Part shown: positions 10,936 to 20,818 of the stretch, in pieces
How the letters are laid out: every line of letters starts with the position of its first letter
Numbering within the stretch: position 1 is the first letter of the stretch
NCBI RefSeq assembly: GCF_016704835.1
Contig: NZ_JADIZJ010000005.1
Span: 1 to 64,000 of the forward strand
DNA length: 64,000 nucleotides
From: Sphingopyxis sp.
Lineage (GTDB): Bacteria > Pseudomonadota > Alphaproteobacteria > Sphingomonadales > Sphingomonadaceae
Direction of reading: 5' to 3'
Made by a program: the position numbers and the translations under genes
The notes under the pieces: model-generated
Told to the model about the DNA's origin: nothing
What the model saw: only the letters and a program-made list of their open reading frames with translations
The model's database searches: none

Positions 10936-11184
10936 ATGAACCAGATGATCCGCACCGCCACCCAATTGGGCGCCCATATCCAGGAGGCACGCCTGCGCGC
11001 CGGCATCTCGCAGCAACAACTTGCCGAGATGATCGGCAAGCACCAGAAAACCATTTCGAGCATCGAACAAGGCAATAAAGGCACGAAGCTGGAAACGCTT
11101 CTCCTTGTGCTTGCCGCGCTCGATCTGAACATGGAAATGAGCAAGCGCTCCAAAGCCAGCCCCGATATCGCCGACATCTTCTGA
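10936..11184 (+). CDS. hipB: HipB-like antitoxin, XRE-type DNA-binding protein
   Basis: A protein of 82 residues with a single XRE/Cro-type helix-turn-helix: LGAHIQEARLRAGISQQQLA, then IGKHQKTISSIEQGNKGTKL (about residues 11-52). HipB proteins are small antitoxins that bind both the HipA kinase and palindromic operators upstream of their own gene. The ATG at 10936 is preceded by GGAG at about 9 bases; reading further upstream would translate the operator array, so I reject the longer frame. The gene ends at 11184 and the hipA start follows after one base, the standard coupled order. It is intact, whereas hipA is broken. The four operators directly upstream imply autorepression. Confidence 0.87.
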   Translation: MNQMIRTATQLGAHIQEARLRAGISQQQLAEMIGKHQKTISSIEQGNKGTKLETLLLVLAALDLNMEMSKRSKASPDIADIF

Positions 11185-11185
11185 C

Positions 11186-12519
11186 ATGGCGCGCCAAAAG
11201 ACCCATATCCCGCTCGATATCCTGATCAACGGGCGGCTTGTCGGCCAATTGGAAAAAGAGACGAGCGGCGCGATCCGCTTTCGTTACGATGAAAGCTGGC
11301 TCGAATGGCGGCATCGCTTCGCGATTTCGCTCTCTTCCTTTGCGCAGCACCATCTATCGGCGCGCCGGTCGTCGCGGTCTTCGAAAACCTGCTCCCCGAC
11401 AATCCCAATATACGAAAACGCGTGGCCGAACGCACCGGCGCCGCGGGCAACGACGCCTATGGCCTGCTCGAACAGATCGGCCGCGACTGCGTCGGCGCGA
11501 TGCGATTTTTGCCGCAGAGCGAGGAACGAAGCGGCGATCACAGCATCCATGGCGAGCCAATTAGCGACAAATCGATCGAGACGATGCTCGCCAATCTAGG
11601 CAGCGTACCGCTCGGCATCGATCCGGAGCATGAGTTTCGTATTTCGATTGCGGGCGCTCAGGAAAAGACGGCACTTCTTCATTTCCAGGAGCGATGGATG
11701 ATCCCGACGGGATCCACGCCGACGACGCATATTCTCAAGCCCCAGATTGGCGAAATACCGACCTCGAGCGGCGTCATCGACATGGCCGCGAGTGTCGACA
11801 ATGAACATTATTGCCTGACCCTACTCGAGAGTTTTGGCCTCACCGTTGCCCGGTCACGCATCGCAACCTTTGGAAAACGGCGCGTCCTGGTCGTCGAGCG
11901 CTTCGATCGGCAATGGCGGGGCGAGCAAGAGCTTCTGCGCCTCCCTCAGGAGGATTGCTGCCAGGCGCTCGGAATTCCCCCGGCGCGCAAATATCAATCG
12001 ACCGTCATCGGACACCAGAACGGGCCAAGCGCGGTCGACATTCTGAAATTGCTCGCCGCGAGCGACGAACCGGCAAAGGACCGGGCCGACTTCTTCAAAA
12101 GCCAGATCATTTTCTGGCTGATCGGCGCCACCGACGGACATGGAAAGAATTTCAGCATCTACCTGCGGCCCGGCGGCGGCTTTGCCCTGACGCCCTTTTA
12201 CGATGTGCTCTCGGCTCAGCCGGCCTTCGACAAGAAGCAGATCCCGACCAATCGCTACAAGCTTGCGATGTCGGTCGGCACCAACCGCAAATACAGGATA
12301 CTCGATATTGCGGGGCGGCATTTTGTCGAAACGGGGCGCGAGGCGGGGTTCGGCAAAGCCCAGATCCGCGCCATGGTCGAAGAAGTCTTGGCCAAGGCGC
12401 CGGGCGCCGCCGGGCGAGCGCTGGGTCGCATGCCAAAGGATTTCGCCCGCGAAATCCATGACAGCGTCGCCAGTGCCATTGCGGAACGTCTGCCGCGCCT
12501 CGCAAACGCGCTCGAATAA
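11186..12519 (+). pseudogene. hipA: HipA-like serine/threonine kinase toxin, two frameshifts near N-terminus
   Basis: A HipA-family kinase toxin; in Escherichia coli it phosphorylates glutamyl-tRNA synthetase and is neutralised by HipB. The reading begins at 11186 (MARQKTHIPLDILINGRLVG), one base after hipB. Conserved blocks follow: FRISIAGAQEKTALL (nucleotide/Ser-loop region), THILKPQIGE, VVERFDR, LLRLPQED, IGATDGHGKNFS with the catalytic Asp and Asn, and LTPFYDVLSA. Between about 11330 and 11370 the expected run ISLSLPLRSTIYRGAPVVAVF is split over three frames, consistent with two separate two-base losses (one in a CT repeat). The remaining about 385 residues are open. An internal ATG at 11305 gives a spurious N-terminus. 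Toxin activity is therefore doubtful unless the lesions are sequence errors. Confidence 0.82.
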
Positions 12520-12893
12520 TAGCGGTTCGCCTGCCGCCTGCTCACCGAAATCACACCGGGCGATGTTCGTGAGCATTGTCGGCAATTTGGTACCGGCTTA
12601 CTAACGGCATTTCCCGAGCCCGGTGAATGGCCAGGCACTGGTTCTGACGGTATTTTCGAAGCGAGGCCTTGACAGCTTAGATAACACTTGATGGGAAACC
12701 AGTGCGATCAATGGGGCAAAAGGTAGCGATTGATCTGGAAATCCGGTTCCGAGAAGGGTCAAATAATACCAACAGAAGCAACAGCCTTTTTTGGCCGCAT
12801 CGGGAGCGGCGTCGCAAAGCGAAAAAGACATTTTTGGGATAGAAAAACAGTCGCTTATTATGTTGGCAGACAATCGAGTGGGAGTGAAGCATC
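12520..12893. other. non-coding gap between hipA and the GFA gene
   Basis: About 370 bases without a convincing gene, with A/T-rich patches near 12,740-12,870. It contains a TTGACA at 12669-12674 but no convincing -10 element at the right distance. It marks the right border of the hip module. Nothing else could be supported. Confidence 0.4.
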
Positions 12894-13385
12894 ATGGGCA
12901 GCCCCAACCGGCTTGATGTCGAAGCATCTGGCGGCTGCCAATGCGGTGCGGTGCGGTACCATGTCACCGCGTTGCTCGACACGTCGCACATCTGCCATTG
13001 CCGGATGTGTCAAAAAGCGGCGGGCAATTTTTTCGCGGCGCTGATCGGTGTTCCGCGAGATGCGATCACCTGGACGCGCGGCCAGCCTGCGACCTTCAAC
13101 AGTTCGGACAAGGCGGCGCGCGGGTTTTGCCGCGACTGCGGTACGCCGCTGCTCTACGATTATTTTGAAAGCAAGCACATCAACCTGACCACCGGATCGT
13201 TTGACGACCCGGCGCAGTTTCCGCCGCAGGTCCAGTACGGTCTCGAGGGACGCTTGCCTGCGTTCGAAGGCCTTTCCATAAAGTCCGAAGGCACCACCGA
13301 AGAAACGATGAGCGCCTATGTCGCCGCGATCCAGGCGAGCAACCACCAACACCCCGACCAAGACACCGAAAGCTGGCCCCTATGA
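12894..13385 (+). CDS. GFA family zinc protein (Mss4-like fold)
   Basis: A protein of 163 residues related to glutathione-dependent formaldehyde-activating enzymes (GFA, DUF636). Zinc-binding cysteines are seen in CQCGAVRY (about 15-18), [11 protein letters not shown] (about 34-39) and GFCRDCGTP (about 78-81), which form the two zinc sites of the family. Family members are often annotated as formaldehyde-activating, but most have no proven reaction. The ATG at 12894 is preceded by GGGAGTGAAG. Its stop overlaps the start of purT (ATGA), so the two are translationally coupled, although no metabolic link to purine synthesis is known. Confidence 0.82.
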   Translation: MGSPNRLDVEASGGCQCGAVRYHVTALLDTSHICHCRMCQKAAGNFFAALIGVPRDAITWTRGQPATFNSSDKAARGFCRDCGTPLLYDYFESKHINLTTGSFDDPAQFPPQVQYGLEGRLPAFEGLSIKSEGTTEETMSAYVAAIQASNHQHPDQDTESWPL

Positions 13386-14566
13386 TCCCCACCGCCACGA
13401 TCCTCCTTCTCGGCTCGGGCGAACTGGGCCGCGAATTCGTGATTTCGGCGAAGCGGCTCGGGTGCCGCGTGATCGCCTGCGACAGCTATGAAGGCGCTCC
13501 CGCGATGCAGTTCGCCGATGGCTTCGAGGTGTTCTCCATGCTCGACGGCGACGCGCTGCGCGCGACAATCGAGAAACACCGCCCCGACCATATCGTCCCC
13601 GAGGTCGAAGCGATCCGCACCGAAGTGCTCGCCGATGTCGAGGCGGCGGGCTTCCATGTCGTGCCTTCTGCACGCGCCGCGCAGCTGACAATGAACCGCG
13701 ACGCAATACGCGACCTTGCTGCCAGCGAACTTGGCCTCACCACCTCGACGTTCGAATATGCCGAAACGCGCGAAGCGTTGCACGCGGCGGCGGCGCGCAT
13801 CGGCTTTCCGCTGGTGGTCAAACCCGTGATGTCGTCATCGGGCAAAGGCCAGAGCACGGTCAAGGACGCGGGCGACATCGACGCGGCGTGGGATTATGCC
13901 GCCGCCGGAATGCGCGGCGACCGGCTGCGCGTGATTGCCGAGGCGTTTATCGATTTCGACTATGAGATTACGCTGCTGACCGTGCGGCACAAGGATGGCG
14001 TGACCTTTTGCCCGCCGATCGGCCATCGCCAGGAACGCGGCGACTATCGCGAGAGCTGGCAGCCCGCAGCGATGTCGGATGCCGCGCTCAAAGCGGCGCA
14101 GGAGATGGCGACGAAGGTCGTCGACGCCCTTGGCGGCCATGGGATTTTCGGCGTCGAGTTTTTCGTCAAGGGCGACGCGGTCATCTTCTCCGAACTGAGC
14201 CCGCGCCCGCACGACACCGGCATGGTGACGCTGATCTCGCAGTCCCTGTCCGAATTCGACCTCCATGCGCGGGCGATCCTGGGCCTGCCGATCCCCGCGA
14301 TCGTCGTGCCCGATGCATGTGCAAGTGCGGTGTTACTGGCGGACCGAGACGCTGCGGATTTTAAGATCACCGGTCTCGCCGATGCGCTGGTGCAGCCCGA
14401 TGCCAAAACCTCGGTTGACGTGCGCATTTTCGGCAAACCCGTGACGCGCCCGTATCGGCGCATGGGCGTCACGCTTGCCCGCGTTGCTGGCGCGACCACC
14501 GACCAGGCACGGGCGGCAGCGGTCGCCGCTGCGGCGAAGCTCGTCATCGACTATCGCAAATCATAA
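13382..14566 (+). CDS. purT: formate-dependent phosphoribosylglycinamide formyltransferase
   Basis: An ATP-grasp enzyme of 394 residues that makes formyl-GAR from GAR, formate and ATP in the third step of purine synthesis. The N-terminal Rossmann-like part opens [20 protein letters not shown]. The ATP-grasp core carries [17 protein letters not shown] (about 140-156), an [17 protein letters not shown] block, and [12 protein letters not shown] followed by [16 protein letters not shown] (about 254-285), typical of PurT. Length matches Escherichia coli PurT (392). The start overlaps the preceding stop by four bases. A folate-dependent PurN is also encoded at 45,072-46,019, so the cell has two routes for this step. 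Confidence 0.93.
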   Translation: MIPTATILLLGSGELGREFVISAKRLGCRVIACDSYEGAPAMQFADGFEVFSMLDGDALRATIEKHRPDHIVPEVEAIRTEVLADVEAAGFHVVPSARAAQLTMNRDAIRDLAASELGLTTSTFEYAETREALHAAAARIGFPLVVKPVMSSSGKGQSTVKDAGDIDAAWDYAAAGMRGDRLRVIAEAFIDFDYEITLLTVRHKDGVTFCPPIGHRQERGDYRESWQPAAMSDAALKAAQEMATKVVDALGGHGIFGVEFFVKGDAVIFSELSPRPHDTGMVTLISQSLSEFDLHARAILGLPIPAIVVPDACASAVLLADRDAADFKITGLADALVQPDAKTSVDVRIFGKPVTRPYRRMGVTLARVAGATTDQARAAAVAAAAKLVIDYRKS

Positions 14567-14652
14567 CGATCGACATGCCGCCCCCGCCGCGGCTCACCCA
14601 TCCAACAGCATCCGGCGCCGGACGAAGCGGTCAGAAAGCCAGAATTCGTGCC

Positions 14653-14967
14653 ACAAGGAGCCGCCGGCATGGGCGACTGCGCGGATGGGCCAAAACCGAT
14701 GCCGACGGTCGTCACAGCTTTCACGCGGTCAGGCCGGCACCCTTTCCGGATATGGCGGGGCAGGCGCATATTCATCTGATGATAGGCGAATCCGGACCGC
14801 CCCGCTATTACATCGACGATGTCGTCTTTGTCGGCGAGTTTGGCGTCACCATCGGATATCGCCGCAACCAGGAATTACGCGGGGGCAGCGGGATCGTCAC
14901 GCTACGCGACAATGGCAACGGCGTCCTCGTTGCCGTTCGCGACATCATTCTCGAACGACAACCGACC
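14653..14967 (+). pseudogene. intradiol ring-cleavage dioxygenase-like fragment
   Basis: The readable segment (SRRHGRLRGWAKTDADGRHS, then GQAHIHLMIG, YYIDDVVFVGEFGVT, ELRGGSGIVTLRD and GVLVAVRDIILER) matches the C-terminal half of protocatechuate-dioxygenase-like proteins, including the two iron-binding His of the HIH motif. The N-terminal half is absent. RPAPFPD aligns with the RPGPYP block, where a Tyr normally binds iron, so Phe appears to replace a ligand. The open frame runs into the polA start and has no native-looking stop. It is probably a remnant of a truncated gene; the family call is from motif resemblance. Confidence 0.65.
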
Positions 14968-15028
14968 AGAACCGCAGCAGTGGAACAGCGCCCTAGGCCC
15001 GCCGCACCGCCGCTGCTACATCCCCGCC

Positions 15029-17842
15029 ATGTCCGAAAAGAATCATCTCTATCTGGTTGATGGCTCCAGCTACATCTTCCGCGCCTATCACCGTCTGCCG
15101 CCGCTGACGAACCCCAAGGGGGTACCGGTCGGGGCAGTCTATGGCTACACGACGATGCTGTGGAAACTTGCCAAGGATCTGCACGACGCCGACGGGCCGA
15201 CGCACCTGGCGGTCATTCTTGATCACAGCAGCAAGTCTTTTCGCAACGACATTTACGACCAGTATAAGGCGAACCGACCCGAACCGCCCGAAGATCTGCG
15301 ACCGCAATTCCCGCTGATCCGCGATGCGACGCGCGCCTTTTCGCTTCCGTGCATCGAGACTGAAGGGTTCGAGGCCGACGACCTGATCGCCAGCTATACC
15401 GAGGCCGCGGTCGCCGCCGGGTGGGATGTCACGATCGTATCGTCGGACAAGGATCTGATGCAGCTGATCCGCGAACCCGGTGATGGCCCGCACGTCGACA
15501 TGCTCGACACGATGAAGAATGTCCGGATGGGCATCGACGCGGTGAACGAAAAGTTCGGGGTGACCCCCGATCTGGTCGGCGACGTCCTCGCGCTGATGGG
15601 CGACAGCGTCGACAATGTTCCCGGCGTCCGCGGCGTCGGGCCGAAGACCGCGACCAAGCTGATCGTCGAATATGGCGACCTGAACACGGTACTGGCTGGC
15701 GCCGACGCCATGAAGGCATCGAAGCTGCGCGACAATCTGATCGAGCATGCCGACATGGCGCGGCTGTCGCGGATCCTCGTCGAGCTCAAGCGCGACTGCC
15801 CGTTGCCCGATGCGCTTGAGGACCTCAAGCTCGGGGCGATCCCGCCGCTGCCGCTCAAGACCTTTCTCGACGAACATGGCTTCCGTTCGCTGTCGGCGAA
15901 GCTCGACCTTGGCGCGACACCGGGTGGACCGCCGACGCTGCCGCGCACCGGAACAGGCCCTGTTGCAGTGCCTGATGCCGGACCCTCGACCCCGGCGCTG
16001 CCGCCGATGCCCGCGATCGACCGGTCGCTCTATGAGACGGTGACGACGCTCGACGCGCTCGATCGCTGGATCGCTGCAGCGCGCGCCGCGCATGTCGTCG
16101 CGGTCGATACGGAAACCGCCAGCCTCGACAGCGTGACGGGACGGCTGGTCGGCGTCAGTCTCGCGACCGCTCCGGGAAAAGCCTGCTACATCCCGCTCGG
16201 CCATGGCGGGACCGACATGTTTGCCGAAAAGCCCGAGCAGATTGCTCTGGACGCGGCGCTCGACCGGCTGCGCGATCTGTTCGCCGACGATGCGGTGCTC
16301 AAGGTCGGGCATAATCTGAAATATGACATCGGCGTGCTGGCGCAGCATGGCATCACTATCGCGCCCTATGACGACACGCTGGTGATGAGCTTTGCGCTCG
16401 ATGCCGGCAAGCACCAGCACGGGCTCGACGAGCTCGCCAAGCTCCACCTCGATCACACCTGCCTGACGTTCAAAGACATGTGCGGGACGGGAAAATCGCA
16501 GATCAGCTTTGCCGAGGTCCAACTCGACCGCGCGACCGAATATGCCGCCGAGGATGCCGATGTCGCGCTGCGGCTGTGGAAATTGCTCAAGCTGCGGCTG
16601 CCGATCGAAGGCGGAACGCGCGTTTACGAGATGGTCGACCGTCCTTTGGCCGCCATCGTCGAAGGCATGGAGCGCGCGGGGATCATGGTCAACCGCGACT
16701 ATCTGGCAAGGCTATCGGGCGAATTTGCAACCGAAATGCTGCGGATCGAGGGCGAGATTCACGCGCTCGCGGGCCAGCCGTTCGCTATCGGCAGTCCCAA
16801 GCAGCTCGGCGAAATCCTGTTCGACAAGCTAGGGCTGAAAGGCGGGCGCAAGGGCAAGTCGGGGGACTGGTCAACCGACCAAAACGAGCTCGAACGGCTC
16901 GAGCGCGACGGGGTACCGATCGCGCGAAAAATTCTGGAATGGCGCCAGCTCGCCAAGCTGAAATCGACCTATACCGACGCCCTGCAGCAGCAGATCAATC
17001 CTACGACCGGCCGCGTCCATACCAGCTACAGCCTGGTCGGCGCGCAGACCGGGCGGCTGTCGTCGACCGACCCGAACCTCCAGAACATCCCGATCCGCAC
17101 CGAAACCGGCCGCCAGATCCGTGATGCGTTCATCGCGGCGCCAGGCCATGTGCTGATCGCCGCCGATTATAGCCAGATCGAGCTGCGGCTGGCGGCGCAT
17201 ATGGCCAATGTCCCCGAACTGAAAGAGGCGTTCGCGCAGGGGCAGGACATCCACGCGGCGACCGCGATCGAATTGTTCGGCGAGAGCAACCGCGACACCC
17301 GCGGCAAGGCCAAGACGGTCAATTTCTCGATTCTCTATGGCATTTCGCGTTGGGGGCTCGCGGGACGGCTCGAGATCACGCCGGATGAGGCACAGGCGCT
17401 GATCGCGCGCTATTTTGAACGCTTTCCGGGCATTTCGGATTATATCACCGACACGCTCGAAAGCGTGCGGGCCAAGGGCCATACAGAGACGCTGTTCGGG
17501 CGCAAAACCTGGTTCCCGCGGATCAAGGCGGCCAACCAGAACGAACGCGCCGGGAGCGAACGCGCCGCGATCAACGCACCGATCCAGGGCACCAGTGCCG
17601 ACCTGATCAAACGCGCGATGGCACGGATGCCCGCGGCGCTCGCCGCCGCCGGCCTGTCTGGCGTCAAGATGCTGCTTCAGGTCCACGACGAACTGGTGTT
17701 CGAAGCCCCGGCGGACAAAGCCGAGGCGGCCGGCGCGGTGATCCGCACGGTGATGATGGGCGCCGCCGAACCGGTGCTGACGCTGTCGGTTCCCCTCGAG
17801 GTTGAAATCGGCATCGGCAAGAGCTGGGGCGAAGCGCATTGA
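15029..17842 (+). CDS. polA: DNA polymerase I
   Basis: DNA polymerase I, which removes primers and fills gaps in replication and repair. The product has 937 residues from the ATG at 15029 (MSEKNHLYLVDGSSYIFRAY); longer frames only read the dioxygenase remnant. The order is a 5'-3' exonuclease (about 1-300, with DNVPGVRGVGPKTA helix-hairpin-helix), a 3'-5' exonuclease with intact motifs (VDTETASLD, VGHNLKYDI, YAAEDADVAL), and the polymerase domain with motif A DYSQIELR, motif B KTVNFSILYGISRWGL and motif C QVHDELVFE. Length agrees with Escherichia coli PolA (928). Proofreading looks functional because the acidic residues are kept. The stop overlaps the TTG start of the next gene. Confidence 0.97.
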   Translation: MSEKNHLYLVDGSSYIFRAYHRLPPLTNPKGVPVGAVYGYTTMLWKLAKDLHDADGPTHLAVILDHSSKSFRNDIYDQYKANRPEPPEDLRPQFPLIRDATRAFSLPCIETEGFEADDLIASYTEAAVAAGWDVTIVSSDKDLMQLIREPGDGPHVDMLDTMKNVRMGIDAVNEKFGVTPDLVGDVLALMGDSVDNVPGVRGVGPKTATKLIVEYGDLNTVLAGADAMKASKLRDNLIEHADMARLSRILVELKRDCPLPDALEDLKLGAIPPLPLKTFLDEHGFRSLSAKLDLGATPGGPPTLPRTGTGPVAVPDAGPSTPALPPMPAIDRSLYETVTTLDALDRWIAAARAAHVVAVDTETASLDSVTGRLVGVSLATAPGKACYIPLGHGGTDMFAEKPEQIALDAALDRLRDLFADDAVLKVGHNLKYDIGVLAQHGITIAPYDDTLVMSFALDAGKHQHGLDELAKLHLDHTCLTFKDMCGTGKSQISFAEVQLDRATEYAAEDADVALRLWKLLKLRLPIEGGTRVYEMVDRPLAAIVEGMERAGIMVNRDYLARLSGEFATEMLRIEGEIHALAGQPFAIGSPKQLGEILFDKLGLKGGRKGKSGDWSTDQNELERLERDGVPIARKILEWRQLAKLKSTYTDALQQQINPTTGRVHTSYSLVGAQTGRLSSTDPNLQNIPIRTETGRQIRDAFIAAPGHVLIAADYSQIELRLAAHMANVPELKEAFAQGQDIHAATAIELFGESNRDTRGKAKTVNFSILYGISRWGLAGRLEITPDEAQALIARYFERFPGISDYITDTLESVRAKGHTETLFGRKTWFPRIKAANQNERAGSERAAINAPIQGTSADLIKRAMARMPAALAAAGLSGVKMLLQVHDELVFEAPADKAEAAGAVIRTVMMGAAEPVLTLSVPLEVEIGIGKSWGEAH

Positions 17843-18330
17843 TCGCGTCGCTGCTGATCATCGCGGCCCTTGCTGCCGAGCCCGTCACCGCGCGCCCCGT
17901 GCCCGCTACGTCTGTTATGGCGCCAATTGCCGACACCGAACTGCGCGAATTTGTCGCTATCGCCGGTCGCAAAGTTGCCGGACGTCCGGTCGGCGGTCCG
18001 ATCGCGAGCGCTGACAAGGTGCTGCTGGTCGCGCGCGACGACAAGGGATTTCCGGTCATTGCCACCAGTATAGGCTTTCCGTCGCGCCAGACCTTGCCGA
18101 CGCCGCCAAAAGGCACGCTCGCGGTCGTCCGCCTGCGCCAGCGCTACGAAACCCCCGTCCCCGGCCCATCCGCCAACGATCTCGCCTTCGTCGCCGCGAG
18201 CCGGATGCCGCTATTCGTGATCGGCGAATGGGCGCGTCCCGCGCCGATGTGGGAAGTGGCATGGGTCGATGATGCGGTCCGCTTTCGCACCATCGGCGAC
18301 GTCGGCGAAATCGGCCCCTGGCAGGACTGA
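17839..18330 (+). CDS. small secreted protein of unknown function
   Basis: A protein of 163 residues beginning at TTG 17839, which overlaps the polA stop (TTGA). The N-terminus looks like a short signal peptide (IASLLIIAALAAEPVTA). The mature part has no motif I recognise; it contains KVLLVARDDKGFPVIATS and a segment near the end, MWEVAWVDDAVRFRTIGDV, that alternates like beta strands. The overlap suggests cotranscription with polA but gives no functional clue. Codon usage looks like the neighbours, so it is probably a real gene. Confidence 0.6.
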   Translation: MIASLLIIAALAAEPVTARPVPATSVMAPIADTELREFVAIAGRKVAGRPVGGPIASADKVLLVARDDKGFPVIATSIGFPSRQTLPTPPKGTLAVVRLRQRYETPVPGPSANDLAFVAASRMPLFVIGEWARPAPMWEVAWVDDAVRFRTIGDVGEIGPWQD

Positions 18331-18449
18331 CCGACGTTCCGGAACGCTGCGGCGACGACCCTACCCTTTCGCGCCCGCGACTTTCGCTCTATGACAGCCC
18401 GATGACATTCGGCTGGCGATTATGTGACAGCCAGCAACAAAGGATTTCC

Positions 18450-19124
18450 ATGAGCAAGTTCCAGCCCGTCGTGCAGGCGCCGGTCCGTATTCAGCAGAAT
18501 ATTCTCGCGCGTAGTGAACGCCGCCTGCTCAACTGGATCTGCCCGCGGCTGCCGCAATGGATGACCCCCGACAAGCTGACCGTGCTGGGCTTTATCGGCG
18601 CGGTCATGGTTGCGGCGGGATATATGCTCAGCTGGATCGACAGCGAATGGCTTGGGCTGTGCCTCGCGGGCTATGTCGTCAACTGGTTTGGCGATTCACT
18701 CGACGGCAGTCTGGCGCGTTGGCGCGGCGTCGAGCGGCCCAATTACGGCTATTTCGTCGATCATAGCGTCGACGCACTGGCGACGCTGCTGATGGTCAGC
18801 GCGATCGGGATGAGCCCCTATATGCGCTTCGACGTCGCGTTGATGGCGGTGATCGGTTATTTCCTGTTGTCGATCCACACGTTCATCGCCGCCAAGGTCG
18901 TCGGCGAGTTTCGCCTGTCCTATATGGCGGGCGGGCCGACCGAGCTGCGGCTGATGCTGATGGCGATGACGATCGCGATGCCGATTGTCGGCGGCGCTGA
19001 CATTCACGGCACCAATTTCTCGGCGTTCGACCTGTTCGCGCTGGTCGTGTCGAGCATCCTGGTGACGCTGTTTATCGTCCAGACGTCGGCTACCGCACGC
19101 ATGCTGCGCCGCCGCGGGGTTTAG
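18450..19124 (+). CDS. CDP-alcohol phosphatidyltransferase family protein
   Basis: A membrane enzyme of 224 residues that transfers a phosphatidyl group from CDP-diacylglycerol to an alcohol. The family signature D-x2-DG-x2-AR-x8-G-x3-D-x3-D is present: GDSLDGSLARWRG followed by YGYFVDHSVDA, with its metal-binding aspartates. Around six hydrophobic helices are visible. The ATG at 18450 follows AAAGGA, better placed than an upstream ATG at 18402. The acceptor alcohol cannot be told from sequence: phosphatidylglycerol, phosphatidylinositol and others are made by similar enzymes. Its end meets the convergent prephenate dehydratase gene with a four-base overlap. Confidence 0.82.
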   Translation: MSKFQPVVQAPVRIQQNILARSERRLLNWICPRLPQWMTPDKLTVLGFIGAVMVAAGYMLSWIDSEWLGLCLAGYVVNWFGDSLDGSLARWRGVERPNYGYFVDHSVDALATLLMVSAIGMSPYMRFDVALMAVIGYFLLSIHTFIAAKVVGEFRLSYMAGGPTELRLMLMAMTIAMPIVGGADIHGTNFSAFDLFALVVSSILVTLFIVQTSATARMLRRRGV

Positions 19125-20014
19125 GGTCGCAACCGGGCCTGCGCGTAAGTTCCCAGCAGCCGCAGCGACTTGGTCTGGAAATCGAGTTCTTCGAGCGCAC
19201 GGTCGATGCGCTCGTCGCCCGGCGCGCCGACGATGTCGGCGTAGAATTGGGTCGCGGCAAAGCTGCCGCCGGTTTGATAGCTTTCCAGCTTGGTCATGTT
19301 GACCCCATTGGTCGCGAAGCCGCCGAGCGCCTTGTACAGCGCGGCGGGGATATTCTTCACCTCGAACATGAAGGTGGTCATGACGGGCCCCTGGATCGCC
19401 GAGAAGTCGGCGAGCGGCTCGCGCGCCAGCACGACGAAGCGCGTCATATTGTGGTCGGCATCCTCCATCCCGGTGCCGTGGAGCGTCAGCCCGTAGAGTT
19501 CAGCGGCGTGCGGCGGCGCCAGCGCGGCAAGCCCGACTTCGTCGCTGTCGGCGACCCACGCCGCAGCACCCGCAGTGTCGCTGTGCGCGACCGGCGCGAT
19601 ATTGTTCGCACGTAGCCAGTGGCGGCACTGGCCGAGCGCCTGCTCATGGCTCATCGCGCGCGTCACCGGGCCGAGGTCACGGCTCATCAAGCCGTAGCGG
19701 ATCGGCAGGAAATGCTCGCCGACGATCGACAGCCCGGATTCGGGGAGCAGGAAGTGGATGTCAGCGACGCGGCCGTGCAGGCTGTTTTCGATCGGGATGA
19801 TCGCGCGGTCGACGCGGCCATCGCGCACCGCATCGATCGCGTCCTGAAACGCGTAGCAGGGCAGCGGCAGCGAGTTCGAATCATATTCGCGCGCGGCCAG
19901 GTCGCTGTTGGCGCCGGGGGCGCCCTGAAAAGCGAGGCCGCGCGCCGGTTCGGCAAGCGCCGCCGAGCGCATTTCATCGACCAGATGCTGTGCCGAAGCC
20001 GAATAACTGCCCAT
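19121..20014 (-). CDS. pheA: prephenate dehydratase
   Basis: Converts prephenate to phenylpyruvate in phenylalanine synthesis. The product has 297 residues with a catalytic domain (about 25-205) containing LAFQGAPGANSDLAA, IPIENSLHGRVADIHFLL and the conserved NMTRFVVL with the catalytic Thr-Arg-Phe, then an ACT domain (about 215-290) with GVNMTKLESYQTGGSF, which normally binds phenylalanine for feedback inhibition. No chorismate mutase domain is fused, unlike the Escherichia coli PheA. It stands alone on the minus strand, divergent from the cytochrome pair. Confidence 0.93.
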   Translation of the reverse strand: MGSYSASAQHLVDEMRSAALAEPARGLAFQGAPGANSDLAAREYDSNSLPLPCYAFQDAIDAVRDGRVDRAIIPIENSLHGRVADIHFLLPESGLSIVGEHFLPIRYGLMSRDLGPVTRAMSHEQALGQCRHWLRANNIAPVAHSDTAGAAAWVADSDEVGLAALAPPHAAELYGLTLHGTGMEDADHNMTRFVVLAREPLADFSAIQGPVMTTFMFEVKNIPAALYKALGGFATNGVNMTKLESYQTGGSFAATQFYADIVGAPGDERIDRALEELDFQTKSLRLLGTYAQARLRP

Positions 20015-20185
20015 GAGTGCCTTCCCGCATTGGAGCCGCGGCGCATAGCCGGAGGACCGGGGCGACGCAACCGGTCGCGCTTGCCGATTTCATCCTCTTG
20101 CGCCGCCGTGCGCGCGCCAGTAAGGGAGCCTCCAAATCAGATACGCGTCCGGCAAGCGGGCGCCAGCTAACGGGGCTGCAAAAGC

Positions 20186-20818
20186 ATGGACAATCGCAAC
20201 AACACTATTGCTGGCTGGGTGCTTTTCGCCGGCATTTGCGCGCTGGGCCTGACCATCGGGTCGAGCATGTTGTTCGCTAGTCACAACCCGGAAAAGCCCG
20301 GTTTCCCGATCGAAGACGCCGAAGCGGGCGGCGGGGCCGCCGCCGCGGTGCCAATCGCCAACCTGCTTGCCGCCGCCGATCCGGTGAAAGGCGAAGCGGT
20401 CTTTGCAAAATGTGCCGCGTGCCACACTGTTGCGTCGGGCGGCGCTAACGGTATCGGTCCGAATCTGTGGGGCGCACTCGGGAAGCCGCACGGCCATGTC
20501 GCCGGCTTTGCCTATTCAGACGCGCTAAAGAGCGTTCCCGGCAACTGGGACTTCGCTGGCATGGACGCATGGTTGGCGAGCCCGCGCAAATATGCGCCGG
20601 GTACGAAAATGTCCTTCGCCGGTCTGAGCAGCGCTGAAGATCGCGCCAATCTGATTGTTTATCTGAACAGCCAGGGCTCGAATCTGCCGCTGCCCGCGCC
20701 CGAAGCTGCCGCGCCTGCCGAAGGTGAAGCCGCTGCTGCCCCGGCGGCAGACGCCACCGCTGCTCCGGCCACTGACGCTGCCGCAGCAACCCCCGCCCCG
20801 GCCGAAGCCAAAAAATAA
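20186..20818 (+). CDS. membrane-anchored c-type cytochrome (CycM/c552-like)
   Basis: A protein of 210 residues with an uncleaved N-terminal membrane anchor (WVLFAGICALGLTIGSSMLF, about 11-30), then one class I cytochrome c domain with the haem motif CAACH (about 75-79), a GPNLWGALGK loop and the distal Met in PGTKMSFAGL (about 145). Such anchored cytochromes pass electrons from the bc1 complex to a cytochrome oxidase in alphaproteobacteria. After residue 170 comes an Ala/Pro/Glu-rich tail of about 40 residues with no clear fold. The next gene overlaps by one base and encodes a second cytochrome, so they are probably cotranscribed. Confidence 0.88.
   Translation: MDNRNNTIAGWVLFAGICALGLTIGSSMLFASHNPEKPGFPIEDAEAGGGAAAAVPIANLLAAADPVKGEAVFAKCAACHTVASGGANGIGPNLWGALGKPHGHVAGFAYSDALKSVPGNWDFAGMDAWLASPRKYAPGTKMSFAGLSSAEDRANLIVYLNSQGSNLPLPAPEAAAPAEGEAAAAPAADATAAPATDAAAATPAPAEAKK

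Noticed and set aside
11305..11370. ATG at 11305 as a real start for a shortened HipA
   Set aside because: The resulting N-terminus (MAASLRDFALFLCAAP) does not match the family, whereas the frame from 11186 does, with a start directly coupled to hipB.
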